Positions 52,334 through 63,397 of a stretch of 64,000 nucleotides of DNA are shown here, one piece after another. The stretch's first letter is position 1; each line of letters starts with the position of its first letter. The stretch comes from Micromonospora cathayae (GTDB lineage: Bacteria > Actinomycetota > Actinomycetes > Mycobacteriales > Micromonosporaceae), in contig NZ_CP118615.1 of assembly GCF_028993575.1 (NCBI RefSeq), positions 6,539,001-6,603,000 on the forward strand, read 5' to 3'. A program made the translations under genes and the position numbers. A model generated the notes under the pieces. The model was not told the DNA's origin. It made no database searches and saw nothing but the letters and a program-made list of their open reading frames with translations.

Positions 52334-53905
52334 TCAGGACCGGGCGAGCCGCCGCAGCAGCGAGTCCGCGCCGAGCGGGTACGCGCCGTGCCGGCGTACC
52401 CCGTCCGCGACCTCACGGTCGGAGGAGATCACCACCACCGGCCGGCCCGGCGGTTCGGCCCGGACCAGGCGGCGGATCAGCTCGTCGGCGGTCTCCCCCT
52501 TGCGGGAGAAGAGCACCCGGACCCCGCGCGGGGCCGGCGGCAGCCCGTGCATCCGTTCCGCGCCGTCGAAGACCACGGTGACCTCGTCGCCGGTCTGTGC
52601 GGCGATCCCGCCGAGACCGGTGATCAGGCGCTTGCGCTGCTGCTCCAGGGACATGTCACCGAAGCCGCGCTTGGTCACGTTGTAGCCGTCCACCACCAGG
52701 TGCGCGCGGGGCAGCGCGAGCAGCTGGTCCAACCGGGCCGGATCGTCGGTGTCCCGGGCCCGGGCGGCCGGACCGGCCGGGGCCGTGGTCGGCTGGTCGG
52801 CGAAGGTGTCGGCGACGAAGTCGGCGGGCAGCCGGTCCACCGGGTCCAGGGCCAGCTCGCGGCGGAGCCCGACGGCCGCCTGGCCGATCGTCTCCAGCAG
52901 CAGCCACAGCCGGGCGTCGTCGACCGACCGGGCCTCCTTCGCGCTGGCCCGGGCCACTCCGGCGGCGGCTTCCGCCTCGGCCAGCCGGGCCCGGGCCCGA
53001 CGCAGCTCGGCGTCCAGGTCGGCGGCGGCCCGGGTGGCCCGGCCCCGTTCGGTGGCGAGCAGCTCGTTGGCGCGGCGTTCCCGGGCCTGGGTCTCCCGCA
53101 GCGTCCGGGCGAGCACCCGGTGCTCCTCGCGGAGCTGCCCCAACTCGTCGCGGACCCGGGCCAGCTCGTCGCGGAGTTTCTCGGCCTCCACCCGGGCCAC
53201 CGCCCGGTCGTGTTCGGCCCGGGTGGCCCGCTGCTCGGCCTCCCGGACCAGCTCGGCGACGACCGCGCTGTCCGCCTCGGCGCGTACCGCCGCGCCGCTG
53301 GCCTCGATCAGGCTCCGCCAACCGGTGGGCCGGACGAGGTACGCCAACGCGGCCACCTCGACCGGGTCGGCGGCGGCCGGCGCGGTGCCCTCGACCACCG
53401 CGGTGCCCAGGTCACCGGCGTCGGCCAGCACCCGGGCGGTGACCCGCTGCCGGAACAGCGGGTCGGCGGTCAGCTGCGTGGCGATGGCCGGCGCGCCGAG
53501 CCGGGCCCGCCGGTTGGGGGCGAACTTGGCGACCCGGCGCAGCGGCACCGGCACCTCGTCGCCGGGGAGGCCGGGCAGCACGGCGGCGGTGAGCGCCACG
53601 ATCCGCTGCCGGACCGGTTCGGGCAGCACCGGCTCGGGCTCCAGCGCCTCCGTCCCGCCGGTCGCCGCCGCAGCGGGAGGCACCTCCGGGCCGGTGGTCG
53701 CCTCCGGGCCGGTCGCCGCCTCCGGAGCGGTGCTCGCCTCCGGGACGGTCGTCGCCTCCGGAACGCTGACCGTCTCCGGGACGGTGGTCGCCTCCCGACC
53801 GGTCGTCGCGTCCGGAGGGACCGTCGCCTCCGGACCGGCACCGAGCCCAGCGTCGACCGCCCCCTGGTCGGGGAGGGGGTCGTCGGACGGCGCGGTGAGG
53901 GGCAT
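52334..53905 (-). CDS. NYN-domain putative ribonuclease with coiled coil
   Basis: 523 aa. The N-terminal ~110 residues are low-complexity repeats of PEATT/PEAST type and probably disordered. A helical domain (about 115-240), a heptad coiled coil (about 240-330, many E/R/A) and a C-terminal NYN/YacP-like PIN-fold domain (about 360-523) follow. HLVVDGYNVTKRGFG and VTVVFDGAE contain the acidic active-site residues. NYN proteins are RNA endonucleases. Start ATG has GGAG upstream. It runs in the same direction as the small Cys-rich gene and precedes it. Confidence 0.88.
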   Translation of the reverse strand: MPLTAPSDDPLPDQGAVDAGLGAGPEATVPPDATTGREATTVPETVSVPEATTVPEASTAPEAATGPEATTGPEVPPAAAATGGTEALEPEPVLPEPVRQRIVALTAAVLPGLPGDEVPVPLRRVAKFAPNRRARLGAPAIATQLTADPLFRQRVTARVLADAGDLGTAVVEGTAPAAADPVEVAALAYLVRPTGWRSLIEASGAAVRAEADSAVVAELVREAEQRATRAEHDRAVARVEAEKLRDELARVRDELGQLREEHRVLARTLRETQARERRANELLATERGRATRAAADLDAELRRARARLAEAEAAAGVARASAKEARSVDDARLWLLLETIGQAAVGLRRELALDPVDRLPADFVADTFADQPTTAPAGPAARARDTDDPARLDQLLALPRAHLVVDGYNVTKRGFGDMSLEQQRKRLITGLGGIAAQTGDEVTVVFDGAERMHGLPPAPRGVRVLFSRKGETADELIRRLVRAEPPGRPVVVISSDREVADGVRRHGAYPLGADSLLRRLARS

Positions 53906-54010
53906 GTGGCAAGTCTCCCACCGGGACCGGGCCCACCGCCCGGTGAGTGAGCCGATCTCTCATCCTAAGCCCGTGGTAACGGCTGGGACGGTTGATACGG
54001 GAGTGCCGGA

Positions 54011-55795
54011 GTGTCGCACCCGGCAACTAGCGTGCCGCCCGTGACCGCAGCGGAGTACGTGCAGGAGACGCTGGCCGGGCTGGGGCCGGTCGGCTCGGGC
54101 GTGGACCCGGCGCTCCCGCTGCACGCGGTCACCTTCGTGGTGGTCGACCTGGAGACCACCGGCGGCGCGCCGGACGGCGGCGGGATCACCGAGATCGGCG
54201 CGGTCAAGGTACGCGGTGGCGAGGAGCTGGGCGTGCTGGGCACCCTGGTCAACCCCGGTCAGCCGGTCCCGCCGTTCATCACCGTGCTGACCGGCATCAC
54301 CGAGGCGATGCTGCTGCCGGCGCCGCCGATCGAGCAGGTGCTGCCGAGTTTCCTGGAGTTCATCACCGACGCGGTGCTGGTGGCCCACAACGCCCCGTAC
54401 GACGTGGGTTTCCTCAAGGCCGCCTGCGCGAAGCACGGCTACCGCTGGCCAAACCCGCGGGTGCTGGACACGGCGGCGCTGGCCCGCCGGGTGCTCACCG
54501 CCGACGAGGTGCCCAACCGCAAGCTCGGCACCCTCGCCGCGTACTTCCGGACCGCCACCCGGCCCACCCACCGGGCGCTGGACGACGCCCGGGCCACCGT
54601 CGACGTGCTGCACGGGTTGATCGGCCGGCTGGGCGGGCACCGGGTGCACACCCTGGGCGACGCGATCGAGTTCGCCCGGGCGGTCTCCCCCACCCAGCGT
54701 CGCAAGCGGTACCTCGCCGAGGGGCTGCCGAAGGCGCCCGGGGTGTACATCTTCCGGGCCGCCGACGACCGGCCGCTCTACGTCGGCACCTCCGGGGACA
54801 TCGCGACCCGGGTCCGCAGCTACTTCACCGCCGCCGAGAAGCGGGCCCGGATCTCCGAGATGCTGGCCGCCGCCGAGCGGGTGGAGGCGGTCGAGTGCGC
54901 CCACTCCCTGGAGGCGGAGGTACGGGAGCTGCGGTTGATCGCGGCGCACGCCCCGCCGTACAACCGGCGGTCGAAGTTCCCCGAGCGGGTGGTCTGGCTG
55001 AAGCTCACCGGCGGGCCGTACCCGCGGCTGTCGGTGGTCCGGGAGGTCGGGCCGGCCGACGACGCGTACCTGGGGCCGTTCGGGTCGCGGCGGGCGGCGG
55101 AGCTGGCGGCGGCGGCGTTCCACGACGCGCTGCCGCTGCGCCAGTGCACGCACCGCCTGTCGCTGCGGGTGGTGACGCCGGCCTGCGCGCTGGCCGAGCT
55201 GGGTCGCTGCCCGGCGCCCTGCGAACACCGGATCACCCCCGAGGAGTACGACCACCGCGCGGCGCTGCCGTTCCGCACCGCCACCGTGAGCGATCCGCAG
55301 CCGGTGGTGGACGCGCTGCTGGCCCGGATCGACGCGCTCGCCGCCGACCAGCGGTACGAGGAGGCGGCGGTGGTCCGGTCCCGGCTGGCGGCGGTGCTGC
55401 GGGCCACGGTACGGATGCAACGACTGGCCGGGCTGACCCGGATCGCCGAGCTGGCCGCCGCCCGGCCGGCCGCCGGTGGCGGCTGGGAGCTGGCGCTGGT
55501 GCGGCACGGCCGGCTCGCCGGAGCCGGGGTCTCCCCACCGAGGGTCCACCCTCGACCGACGTTGCAGCTGATCCGGGCCACCGCCGAGACGGTCTCACCC
55601 GGGCACGGGCCGGTCCCGGCGGCCACCGCCGAGGAGACCGAACGGATCCTGTCCTGGTTGGAGCGACCGGAGACCCGGCTGGTCGAGATGTCGTCCGGTT
55701 GGTCCTCTCCGGTCGGCGGCGCGGCCCGGTTCCGGAGCCTGCTGGCGAAAGCGGAAGACGCGGTGTCGGCCCAACTATCGACCGAACGCTCATGA
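54011..55795 (+). CDS. DEDDh exonuclease fused to UvrC-like GIY-YIG nuclease
   Basis: 594 aa with two nuclease domains. The N-terminal one (about 35-205) is a DnaQ-type 3'-5' exonuclease: FVVVDLETTGG, VAHNAPYDVGFL and HRALDDARATVD hold the acidic residues and His. The second (about 225-320) is GIY-YIG, starting APGVYIFRAADDRPLYVGTS, as in UvrC and Cho. A UvrBC-like helical part follows (about 420-455). It resembles Rv2191 of mycobacteria. Probably a DNA-repair nuclease. Start GTG at 54011 has GGGAG at seven bases; GTG at 54041 is possible. Confidence 0.92.
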   Translation: MSHPATSVPPVTAAEYVQETLAGLGPVGSGVDPALPLHAVTFVVVDLETTGGAPDGGGITEIGAVKVRGGEELGVLGTLVNPGQPVPPFITVLTGITEAMLLPAPPIEQVLPSFLEFITDAVLVAHNAPYDVGFLKAACAKHGYRWPNPRVLDTAALARRVLTADEVPNRKLGTLAAYFRTATRPTHRALDDARATVDVLHGLIGRLGGHRVHTLGDAIEFARAVSPTQRRKRYLAEGLPKAPGVYIFRAADDRPLYVGTSGDIATRVRSYFTAAEKRARISEMLAAAERVEAVECAHSLEAEVRELRLIAAHAPPYNRRSKFPERVVWLKLTGGPYPRLSVVREVGPADDAYLGPFGSRRAAELAAAAFHDALPLRQCTHRLSLRVVTPACALAELGRCPAPCEHRITPEEYDHRAALPFRTATVSDPQPVVDALLARIDALAADQRYEEAAVVRSRLAAVLRATVRMQRLAGLTRIAELAAARPAAGGGWELALVRHGRLAGAGVSPPRVHPRPTLQLIRATAETVSPGHGPVPAATAEETERILSWLERPETRLVEMSSGWSSPVGGAARFRSLLAKAEDAVSAQLSTERS

Positions 55796-55923
55796 GCAAC
55801 TGACCAAACGGATGACGGGACCTCACATAGGCTGTTAGAGAAGTGCAGTCCTGCCCGTTTCGTGGGCCTGCTCCCGGTTATCGGAGAAGGTGACCGTGGA
55901 GCCAGGGTGAGGAGGTGTCCCAG

Positions 55924-57708
<1,785 letters not shown>

Positions 57709-57763
57709 CGGTTTCCCGCACCCGGTGGCCCGACCGGTACGCCCCGGCCACTAGCCTGAGGGC

Positions 57764-58285
57764 ATGATCCCCCGTTCCCGCGCCACCGCTCGGGCCGTCG
57801 TCTACCGGACCTTCTACCGCCTGCCGGTGTCGATGCGCCGACGGCTGGTCCGGCTGACCGTCCCGAAGTACATCGTCGGCGCGGTGACCCTGGTCCGGGA
57901 CAGCGAGGCGGCCCCACCCGGCCGGCTGCTGCTGCTGCGCCAGCCCCCCGGCCACAGCTGGAGCCTCCCCGCCGGTCTGCTGAAGCGCGGTGAGGACCCG
58001 GTGGTGGGCGCGGCCCGTGAGCTGGCCGAGGAGTCCGGCCTCCGGCTCTCCCCCGACCGGTTGCGCCCGGCCGTGCCGAACGCCGTGGTGCACGCCAAGG
58101 GCTGGGTGGACGTGGTCTTCGAGGCGGACGTGCCGGCGGCACAGGCCGAGCTGGTGGTCGACGGCGCAGAGGTCTTCGAGGCCGCCTGGCACCGGCTGGA
58201 CGACCTGCCCCGGCTGAGCCGGGCCACCGCCCGGCTGCTCGCCTACTACGGCATCGGCCCGCTCGCCACCGGGACGGACGCGTGA
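57764..58285 (+). CDS. Nudix hydrolase
   Basis: 173 aa. The Nudix box is perfect: GLLKRGEDPVVGAARELAEES starts at about residue 75 and ends in GL, with the RELxEE metal residues. It hydrolyses a nucleoside diphosphate linked to another group; substrate not defined. The stop overlaps the start of the nucleotidyltransferase gene (GTGA), so the pair is co-translated and could share a nucleotide-sugar substrate. Confidence 0.92.
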   Translation: MIPRSRATARAVVYRTFYRLPVSMRRRLVRLTVPKYIVGAVTLVRDSEAAPPGRLLLLRQPPGHSWSLPAGLLKRGEDPVVGAARELAEESGLRLSPDRLRPAVPNAVVHAKGWVDVVFEADVPAAQAELVVDGAEVFEAAWHRLDDLPRLSRATARLLAYYGIGPLATGTDA

Positions 58286-59127
58286 GCGACGCGGTGCAGG
58301 TCTGCGCGGTGGTGCTCGCCGCCGGGGAGGGCACCCGGCTGCGCCCGCTGACCGAACGGCTGCCCAAGGCGCTCTGCCCGGTGGGCAACGTCCCGCTGCT
58401 GGACCTGGCCCTGGAGCGGGTCGCCGGGCTCGGCCTGACCGGCCCCGGCCAGGTCGCGGTGAACGCCTGCTACCTGGGTGACCAGGTGGTCCGGCACGTC
58501 GGCTCCCGGGCGCACCTCTCGGTCGAGCCGGGTGACCCGCTGGGTACCGCCGGCGGGATCGGCAACCTGCGGGACTGGATCGCCGGCCGGGGCGTACTGG
58601 TCGGCAACGCCGACGCCTACCTGGCCCATCCGGACGCCGCGCCCGGCCCGGACGTCGCCGCTCTGCTCGACGGTTGGGACGGGGAGACGGTACGCCTGCT
58701 CGGCCAGCCCGCGCCGGACCCGGCCGAGCCGGGCACCTTCGACGGCCACCGGTTCGTCGGCTTCTCGCTGCTGCCCTGGCGACTGGTCCGTGACCTGCCG
58801 CCGACCTTCGGTGACCTGGTACGCGCGGTCTGGCGGCCGGCGGAGGCGGCCGGGGCGCTGGAGGTGGTGCCGTTCACCGGCACCTTCTACGACACCGGTA
58901 CCCCCGGCGACTACCTCGCGGCGAACCTGCACGCCGCCGGGGGCGGGTGCCTGCTCGATCCGGGTGCCACGGTGACCGGCCAGTGCCGGCAGGCGGTGGT
59001 CGGGGCGGGCGCGACGGTGGCCGGCACGGCCATCCGCGCGGTGGTCTGGCCGGGCGCGACGGTACGCCGGGACGAGTTCCTCCGCGACGCGATCCGGGCC
59101 GGCGTAGACCTCACCGTCCCTGCCTGA
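58282..59127 (+). CDS. Sugar-phosphate nucleotidyltransferase
   Basis: 281 aa. The N-terminal signature VVLAAGEGTRLRPLT followed by LPKALCPVGN is the GxGxRxxPLT nucleotide-binding loop of NDP-sugar pyrophosphorylases. LGTAGGIGNL and a C-terminal short left-handed-helix part (TVTGQCRQAVVGAGATVAG) fit mannose-1-phosphate guanylyltransferase-like proteins. The exact sugar is not established. It overlaps the Nudix gene. Confidence 0.9.
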   Translation: MSDAVQVCAVVLAAGEGTRLRPLTERLPKALCPVGNVPLLDLALERVAGLGLTGPGQVAVNACYLGDQVVRHVGSRAHLSVEPGDPLGTAGGIGNLRDWIAGRGVLVGNADAYLAHPDAAPGPDVAALLDGWDGETVRLLGQPAPDPAEPGTFDGHRFVGFSLLPWRLVRDLPPTFGDLVRAVWRPAEAAGALEVVPFTGTFYDTGTPGDYLAANLHAAGGGCLLDPGATVTGQCRQAVVGAGATVAGTAIRAVVWPGATVRRDEFLRDAIRAGVDLTVPA

Positions 59128-59252
59128 CCCGCAGCGCGGGCACCCACCGCTCTCCGCCCGGCTCGTGCCGGCCTGGCCGGCAGCGCCTGGCCGCACCGGG
59201 ACCGACCGACCCACTAGCATGGGCTCGACGTCGACGAACGGAGAACTCTCCC

Positions 59253-59540
59253 GTGATCACCGCCATCGTGCTGATCGACTGCGCCACCGACTCGATTCCC
59301 GAGGTGGCCGAGGCGTTGGCCGCTCTGCCCGGGGTCAGCGAGGTCTACTCGGTAGCCGGTCACGTGGATCTGATCGCCATGGTCCGGGTCCGGGAGTTCG
59401 AGCAGATCGCCCAGGTGATCGCCGGCAGCATCTCCAAGGTGCCCGGGGTGATCAACACCGAGTCGCACATCGCCTTCCGGGCGTACTCGCAGCACGACCT
59501 GGAGGAGGCGTTCGCGATCGGCCTCGCCAACGCCGACTGA
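59253..59540 (+). CDS. Small Lrp/AsnC ligand-binding (RAM) protein
   Basis: 95 aa, consisting only of the effector-binding alpha-beta half of Lrp/AsnC regulators: TAIVLIDCATDSIPEVAEAL, GHVDLIAMVRVREFEQIAQVI and VPGVINTESHIAF. It lacks a helix-turn-helix, so it may be an oligomerising amino-acid sensor that acts through a partner. GTG start with GGAG nine bases before. The unit ends at a strong hairpin. Confidence 0.88.
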   Translation: MITAIVLIDCATDSIPEVAEALAALPGVSEVYSVAGHVDLIAMVRVREFEQIAQVIAGSISKVPGVINTESHIAFRAYSQHDLEEAFAIGLANAD

Positions 59541-59600
59541 CCGCCGACGCCCCGCTTCCCCCAGCGCCCGACGGCCGTGGGGCCACCGCCGGACACACCC

Positions 59601-59634
59601 GTGCGCCGGTCCACCCCGTGGTGGACCGGCGCAC
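59601..59634. terminator. Bidirectional terminator
   Basis: Perfect 15-bp stem GTGCGCCGGTCCACC with a 4-base loop between the convergent Lrp-like and DUF4142 genes. Confidence 0.85.
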
Positions 59635-59646
59635 CGGGTTCGGTCG

Positions 59647-60348
59647 TCAGCTACCCGTGGGGGCCGGCGTGACCCCGCCCTGCCCCGGAGCGCTGCGGCT
59701 CGGGGCCGGCGTGCTCGCCGGGCCACCCGAGGTGGGCGGCGACGCGGGCCGGCTCACCGACGGGGCCGGAGCGGGCGTACCGCTGGCCCCCGGGCTGGCC
59801 GTACCGCTGGCGCTGGCCTGCGGGACCGGGACGCCCAGCTCCTCCGCCAGGGCCACCAGCGAGTCGTAGTGCATCTGGAGGACCGGCAGGGCGTCCTGGG
59901 CGAGCTGTACCACGGACTGCTCGGAGCCCTGCGAGATCTCGGTCTGGGTGGCCTGGATGGCCTGGACGTGGCCGGCCAGTTCGGCGGTCACCCACTGCTT
60001 GTCGAACTGGGCGCCACTGACGTTGTTGAGCTGGTTCACCACCGCCTGCTGGTCGGCGGTGGGCTCACCCGGCAGGTTGACGTTCAGCTGCTTCGCGATC
60101 TGCTGCACCTGCTGGTCGAGCTGCGTGTGGTCGGTGACGAACTGCCCACCGAGCTGCTTGACCTGCTCGTTCTGCCCCTTCTGCTGGGCCAGCTTGCCGG
60201 TGACGATCTCGGCCAGGTTCACCTGGTGGATCGCCTGCAGGTACTGGCGGTCCTGGGTCGACGGCTGCGCCGCCTGCGCGGCGGCGGCGGGGGCCAGCCC
60301 GGCCAGCGTCAGGGCGACCAGCACCCCGAGCCGTTTCATACCCCTCAT
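59647..60348 (-). CDS. Secreted DUF4142 protein
   Basis: 233 aa. Signal peptide (about 1-25, ending AAAAQAAQ) then a four-helix DUF4142 domain (about 28-170) rich in Gln, with QDRQYLQAIHQVNLAEIVTGK at its start. A Ser/Pro/Thr/Ala-rich tail ends the protein, probably disordered and spanning the cell wall. DUF4142 proteins have a ferritin-like fold but no known role. ATG at 60348 has GGGAGGG upstream, so I start here and not at the earlier in-frame codons. Confidence 0.88.
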   Translation of the reverse strand: MRGMKRLGVLVALTLAGLAPAAAAQAAQPSTQDRQYLQAIHQVNLAEIVTGKLAQQKGQNEQVKQLGGQFVTDHTQLDQQVQQIAKQLNVNLPGEPTADQQAVVNQLNNVSGAQFDKQWVTAELAGHVQAIQATQTEISQGSEQSVVQLAQDALPVLQMHYDSLVALAEELGVPVPQASASGTASPGASGTPAPAPSVSRPASPPTSGGPASTPAPSRSAPGQGGVTPAPTGS

Positions 60349-60571
60349 GTTTCCCTCCCCGTGGTCGTTGGACCGCACGGATACCCCACTGGCCGGGTTT
60401 AACCCCCCGCCGGTGCCGCCGCGCCGAGGGTCGGGTGACGGAGCCACCGACCCGGCACCGACGGCCGGCTACGGCCGGGCCGGAAACGGCCGCGACAGGG
60501 TCGGGACCGGCCAGGTCGGCCCGGGAACGGCCAAGGTCGGGGTCCGCGTACCCAACAGGGGCCGGAAACGA

Positions 60572-60604
60572 CGTGACGCCCGCCGGATTCCGGCGGGCGT
60601 CACG
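60572..60604 (-). terminator. Terminator of qcr operon
   Basis: Perfect 15-bp stem CGTGACGCCCGCCGG with an ATT loop, about 22 bases past the qcrB stop. Confidence 0.85.
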
Positions 60605-60625
60605 TGCGGTGTGTCAGTCGGGTGA

Positions 60626-62254
60626 TCAGTGCCGGCTGGGGCCGCTGCCGATCTCCTCACGCTCCGGTCGGGGCTCGACCGGGGGGTGTCCCGGCGAGAC
60701 CGGGGCCTCGACCGGCTTCTCGATCGGGTAGAAGAAGCCCTTGATGGCCGGGCCGAGCGCGCCGAGCCGGTTCATCTTCTTGGGCACCACCCAGCCGACG
60801 TACTCCAGCTCACCGTGGCCGTCGTGGCCGTCACCGGCGCTGAGCGGCTGGTGCACCTCGACGAACCGGCCGTCCGGCAGCCGCCGGATGATGCCGGTCT
60901 CCACGCCGTGCGCCAGGACCTCGCGGTCGTGCTGCTGGAGCCCGAGGCAGATCCGGTGCGTGACGTAGTAGGCCAGCGGCGGCAGGATCAGCAGACCGAT
61001 CCGGCCGGCCCAGGTCATCGCGTTCAGGCTGATCTGGAACTTGTCCGCGATCACGTCGTTCGCGCCGGAGAGCGTCAGGACCAGCCAGAAGGCGATGGCC
61101 ATCGCGCCGAGGGCGGTCCGGTGCGGAACGTCCCGGGGACGCTGGAGCAGGTTGTGCGCCCGGTAGTCCTTCCGCTGCCGTGCCTCGATGAACGGATACA
61201 GCATCGGTAGCACGGTCAGGAAGCCCGGTAGCACCACGGTCGGCCAGAACAGCGGCGGTATGACGTACCCGTCGCCGATCGGGATGGTGACCTCCCAGGC
61301 CGGCATGAGTCGGGTCGAACCGTCGAGCATCATGACGTAGAAGTCGGGCTGGCTGGCCGCCGACACCACCCACGCCTCGTACGGGCCGAACAGCCAGATC
61401 GGGTTGATCTGGAACAGACCGCCCATCAGCGCGATGACGCCGAAGACGACCATGAAGAAGCCGCCCTGCTTGAGCACGTAGCGCGGGAACATCCGCTCGC
61501 CGACCACGTTGTCGTTGGTCCGGCCGGGGCCGGGCCACTGGGTGTGCTTCTGCTTGAAGACCAGGCCGACGTGGGCCCCGATCAGCGCCAGCAGGAGACC
61601 CGGGATGAGCAGCACGTGGGCGATGTAGAACCGGCTGATGATGATCTCGCCCGGGAACTCGCCGCCGAAGATCGACGAGGTGACCCACGAGCCGATCACC
61701 GGGATGGAGAGCATGATCGCCGAGGCGATCCGCAGGCCGGTGCCGGAGAGGCCGTCGTCCGGGAGCGAGTAGCCGGTGAAGCCGGCCAGGAAGCCGATCC
61801 AGAACAGCAGCGAACCGATGATCCAGTTGGTCTCGCGCGGCTTGCGGAACGCGCCGGTGAAGAACACCCGCATCATGTGCACCACGATGGCGGCCATGAA
61901 CATCAGGGCCGACCAGTGGTGCATCTGCCGCATGATCAGGCCACCACGGACGTCGAACGAGATGTCCAGGCTGGAGGCGTACGCGGCGGACATCGGGGTG
62001 CCCCGCAGCGGGGCGTAGCTGCCGTTGTAGATGACCTCGGTCATCGTGGGCTCGAAGAAGAAGGTCAGGAAGACACCGGTCAACAGCAGGACGATGAACG
62101 AGAACAGCGCGATCTCGCCCAGCAGGAAGGACCAGTGGTCGGGGAAGACCTTGTTGAGCACCCGGCGCAGCGGGGTCGACACGGCGAACCGGTCGTCCAC
62201 CCCGGCGGCGGCCTTGCCGGGGACTGCTGCTACGTCAAACTTACGGCGCTTCAT
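60626..62254 (-). CDS. qcrB: Cytochrome bc1 complex subunit, cytochrome b
   Basis: Membrane subunit of 542 aa carrying both b hemes and the quinone sites of the actinobacterial bcc-aa3 supercomplex. The His ligands are seen in [21 protein letters not shown] and [12 protein letters not shown]...GAHVGLVF. Eight or so TM helices and the long C-terminal soluble extension typical of actinobacterial QcrB are present. Its ATG overlaps the qcrA stop (ATGA). The extra tail (about 440-542) is hydrophilic and acidic. Confidence 0.96.
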   Translation of the reverse strand: MKRRKFDVAAVPGKAAAGVDDRFAVSTPLRRVLNKVFPDHWSFLLGEIALFSFIVLLLTGVFLTFFFEPTMTEVIYNGSYAPLRGTPMSAAYASSLDISFDVRGGLIMRQMHHWSALMFMAAIVVHMMRVFFTGAFRKPRETNWIIGSLLFWIGFLAGFTGYSLPDDGLSGTGLRIASAIMLSIPVIGSWVTSSIFGGEFPGEIIISRFYIAHVLLIPGLLLALIGAHVGLVFKQKHTQWPGPGRTNDNVVGERMFPRYVLKQGGFFMVVFGVIALMGGLFQINPIWLFGPYEAWVVSAASQPDFYVMMLDGSTRLMPAWEVTIPIGDGYVIPPLFWPTVVLPGFLTVLPMLYPFIEARQRKDYRAHNLLQRPRDVPHRTALGAMAIAFWLVLTLSGANDVIADKFQISLNAMTWAGRIGLLILPPLAYYVTHRICLGLQQHDREVLAHGVETGIIRRLPDGRFVEVHQPLSAGDGHDGHGELEYVGWVVPKKMNRLGALGPAIKGFFYPIEKPVEAPVSPGHPPVEPRPEREEIGSGPSRH

Positions 62255-63330
62255 GGCCGCTCCCAGAAGTCGGGCCCGACGGTCTCGGTGTAGTCGGACT
62301 TTGCCACGAAGAAGCCCTCGGCGTCCACCTCGATCGGCAGCTGCGGCAGACGCCGGCTGGCCGGACCGAAGATGGGCCGGGCGTTGTCGGTGATCAGGAA
62401 CTGCGACTGGTGGCAGGGGCAGAGCAGCCGGTTGGTCTGCTGCTCGTACAGGCTGGCCGGGCAACCCGCGTGGGTGCAGATCTTCGAGTAGGCGGCGTAG
62501 TTGCCCCACATGTAGTCGCCGTGCCCGACCCGGTCGTTGGCCTCGCGGGCCGCCACCGCGTCGGACTCCCGCAGGTGGATCAGCAGCGTCACCGAGTCGG
62601 CGTGCTTGTTGCTGACGCCGTTCTCGATACCGGGGAAGACGGTGATCTGACCACCGGCGCTGACGTCGGCCGGGCGGACCGGACGACCGTCCTCGCGGAC
62701 CAGCCGGATCTTCTCGCCGTTCTCGCCCGGCTTGAAGCCGGTGGTGAACATCTGGTTGTTCTCGTGCGGCTGCTTGAGCAGACCACCGACCAGCGGCGCG
62801 GCGGCCACCGCGCCGACCGGGGCCAGCCCGGCCAGCAGCGAGATGCCGAGCAGCGGACGACGCTTCACGCCCAGCTCGTCGGCGACGTACAGCATGGTCT
62901 GGCCGGTGATCCGGCGGCCCTCGGCGTCCACCTCGCCCTCGTGCCGGTCCTGGATGGCGACCTCCTTGGGCAGCAACTTCTTGCCCCAGGTGAGGATGCC
63001 GAAACCGATGCCGAGCAGGGCCACGCCGAGCGTCAGGCCGAGCAGCGGAGTGTAGTAGTTGTAGCCGCTGCTGCCCGGCTTGTACTCCCAGGGCCACCAG
63101 ATGTAGACGACCAGGAAGGCGGTCGCGGCGAGGCCGGTCAGCAGGAAGAACGAGGCCACCAGCCGGGTGGTCCGCCGCTCGGCCTTGCTGCCGGGGACGA
63201 ACTGCGGCTCGTAGTGGACGATCTCGATGTCGTCCCGGCGCAGACCCTCGCGGACGATGTCGAACCGGGTCAGCTCGGGGTCGTCGAAGTCGAGGGGCTC
63301 CCGGGCCGGGTTCTCGGTGTGCGTGCTCAT
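62251..63330 (-). CDS. qcrA: Cytochrome bc1 complex Rieske iron-sulfur subunit
   Basis: 359 aa. Three transmembrane helices (about 60-85, 95-115, 165-190) anchor the C-terminal Rieske domain, where CTHAGC and CPCHQS bind the 2Fe-2S cluster through two Cys and two His. It carries electrons from menaquinol to the cytochrome c subunit. Start ATG, with the qcrC gene immediately upstream in the same operon. Three TM helices are characteristic of actinobacterial QcrA. Confidence 0.96.
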   Translation of the reverse strand: MSTHTENPAREPLDFDDPELTRFDIVREGLRRDDIEIVHYEPQFVPGSKAERRTTRLVASFFLLTGLAATAFLVVYIWWPWEYKPGSSGYNYYTPLLGLTLGVALLGIGFGILTWGKKLLPKEVAIQDRHEGEVDAEGRRITGQTMLYVADELGVKRRPLLGISLLAGLAPVGAVAAAPLVGGLLKQPHENNQMFTTGFKPGENGEKIRLVREDGRPVRPADVSAGGQITVFPGIENGVSNKHADSVTLLIHLRESDAVAAREANDRVGHGDYMWGNYAAYSKICTHAGCPASLYEQQTNRLLCPCHQSQFLITDNARPIFGPASRRLPQLPIEVDAEGFFVAKSDYTETVGPDFWERP

Positions 63331-63397
63331 GCCGTCACCTCGCTACGGGCGGTGCCGAGCGCGGGCACCACGGCGCTGAATCGAATGATTCGCTCGG

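Noticed and set aside
58947..59540. Longer version of the Lrp-like protein
   Set aside because: The extension overlaps the nucleotidyltransferase gene in another frame; GTG 59253 has a suitable ribosome site and matches the domain start.
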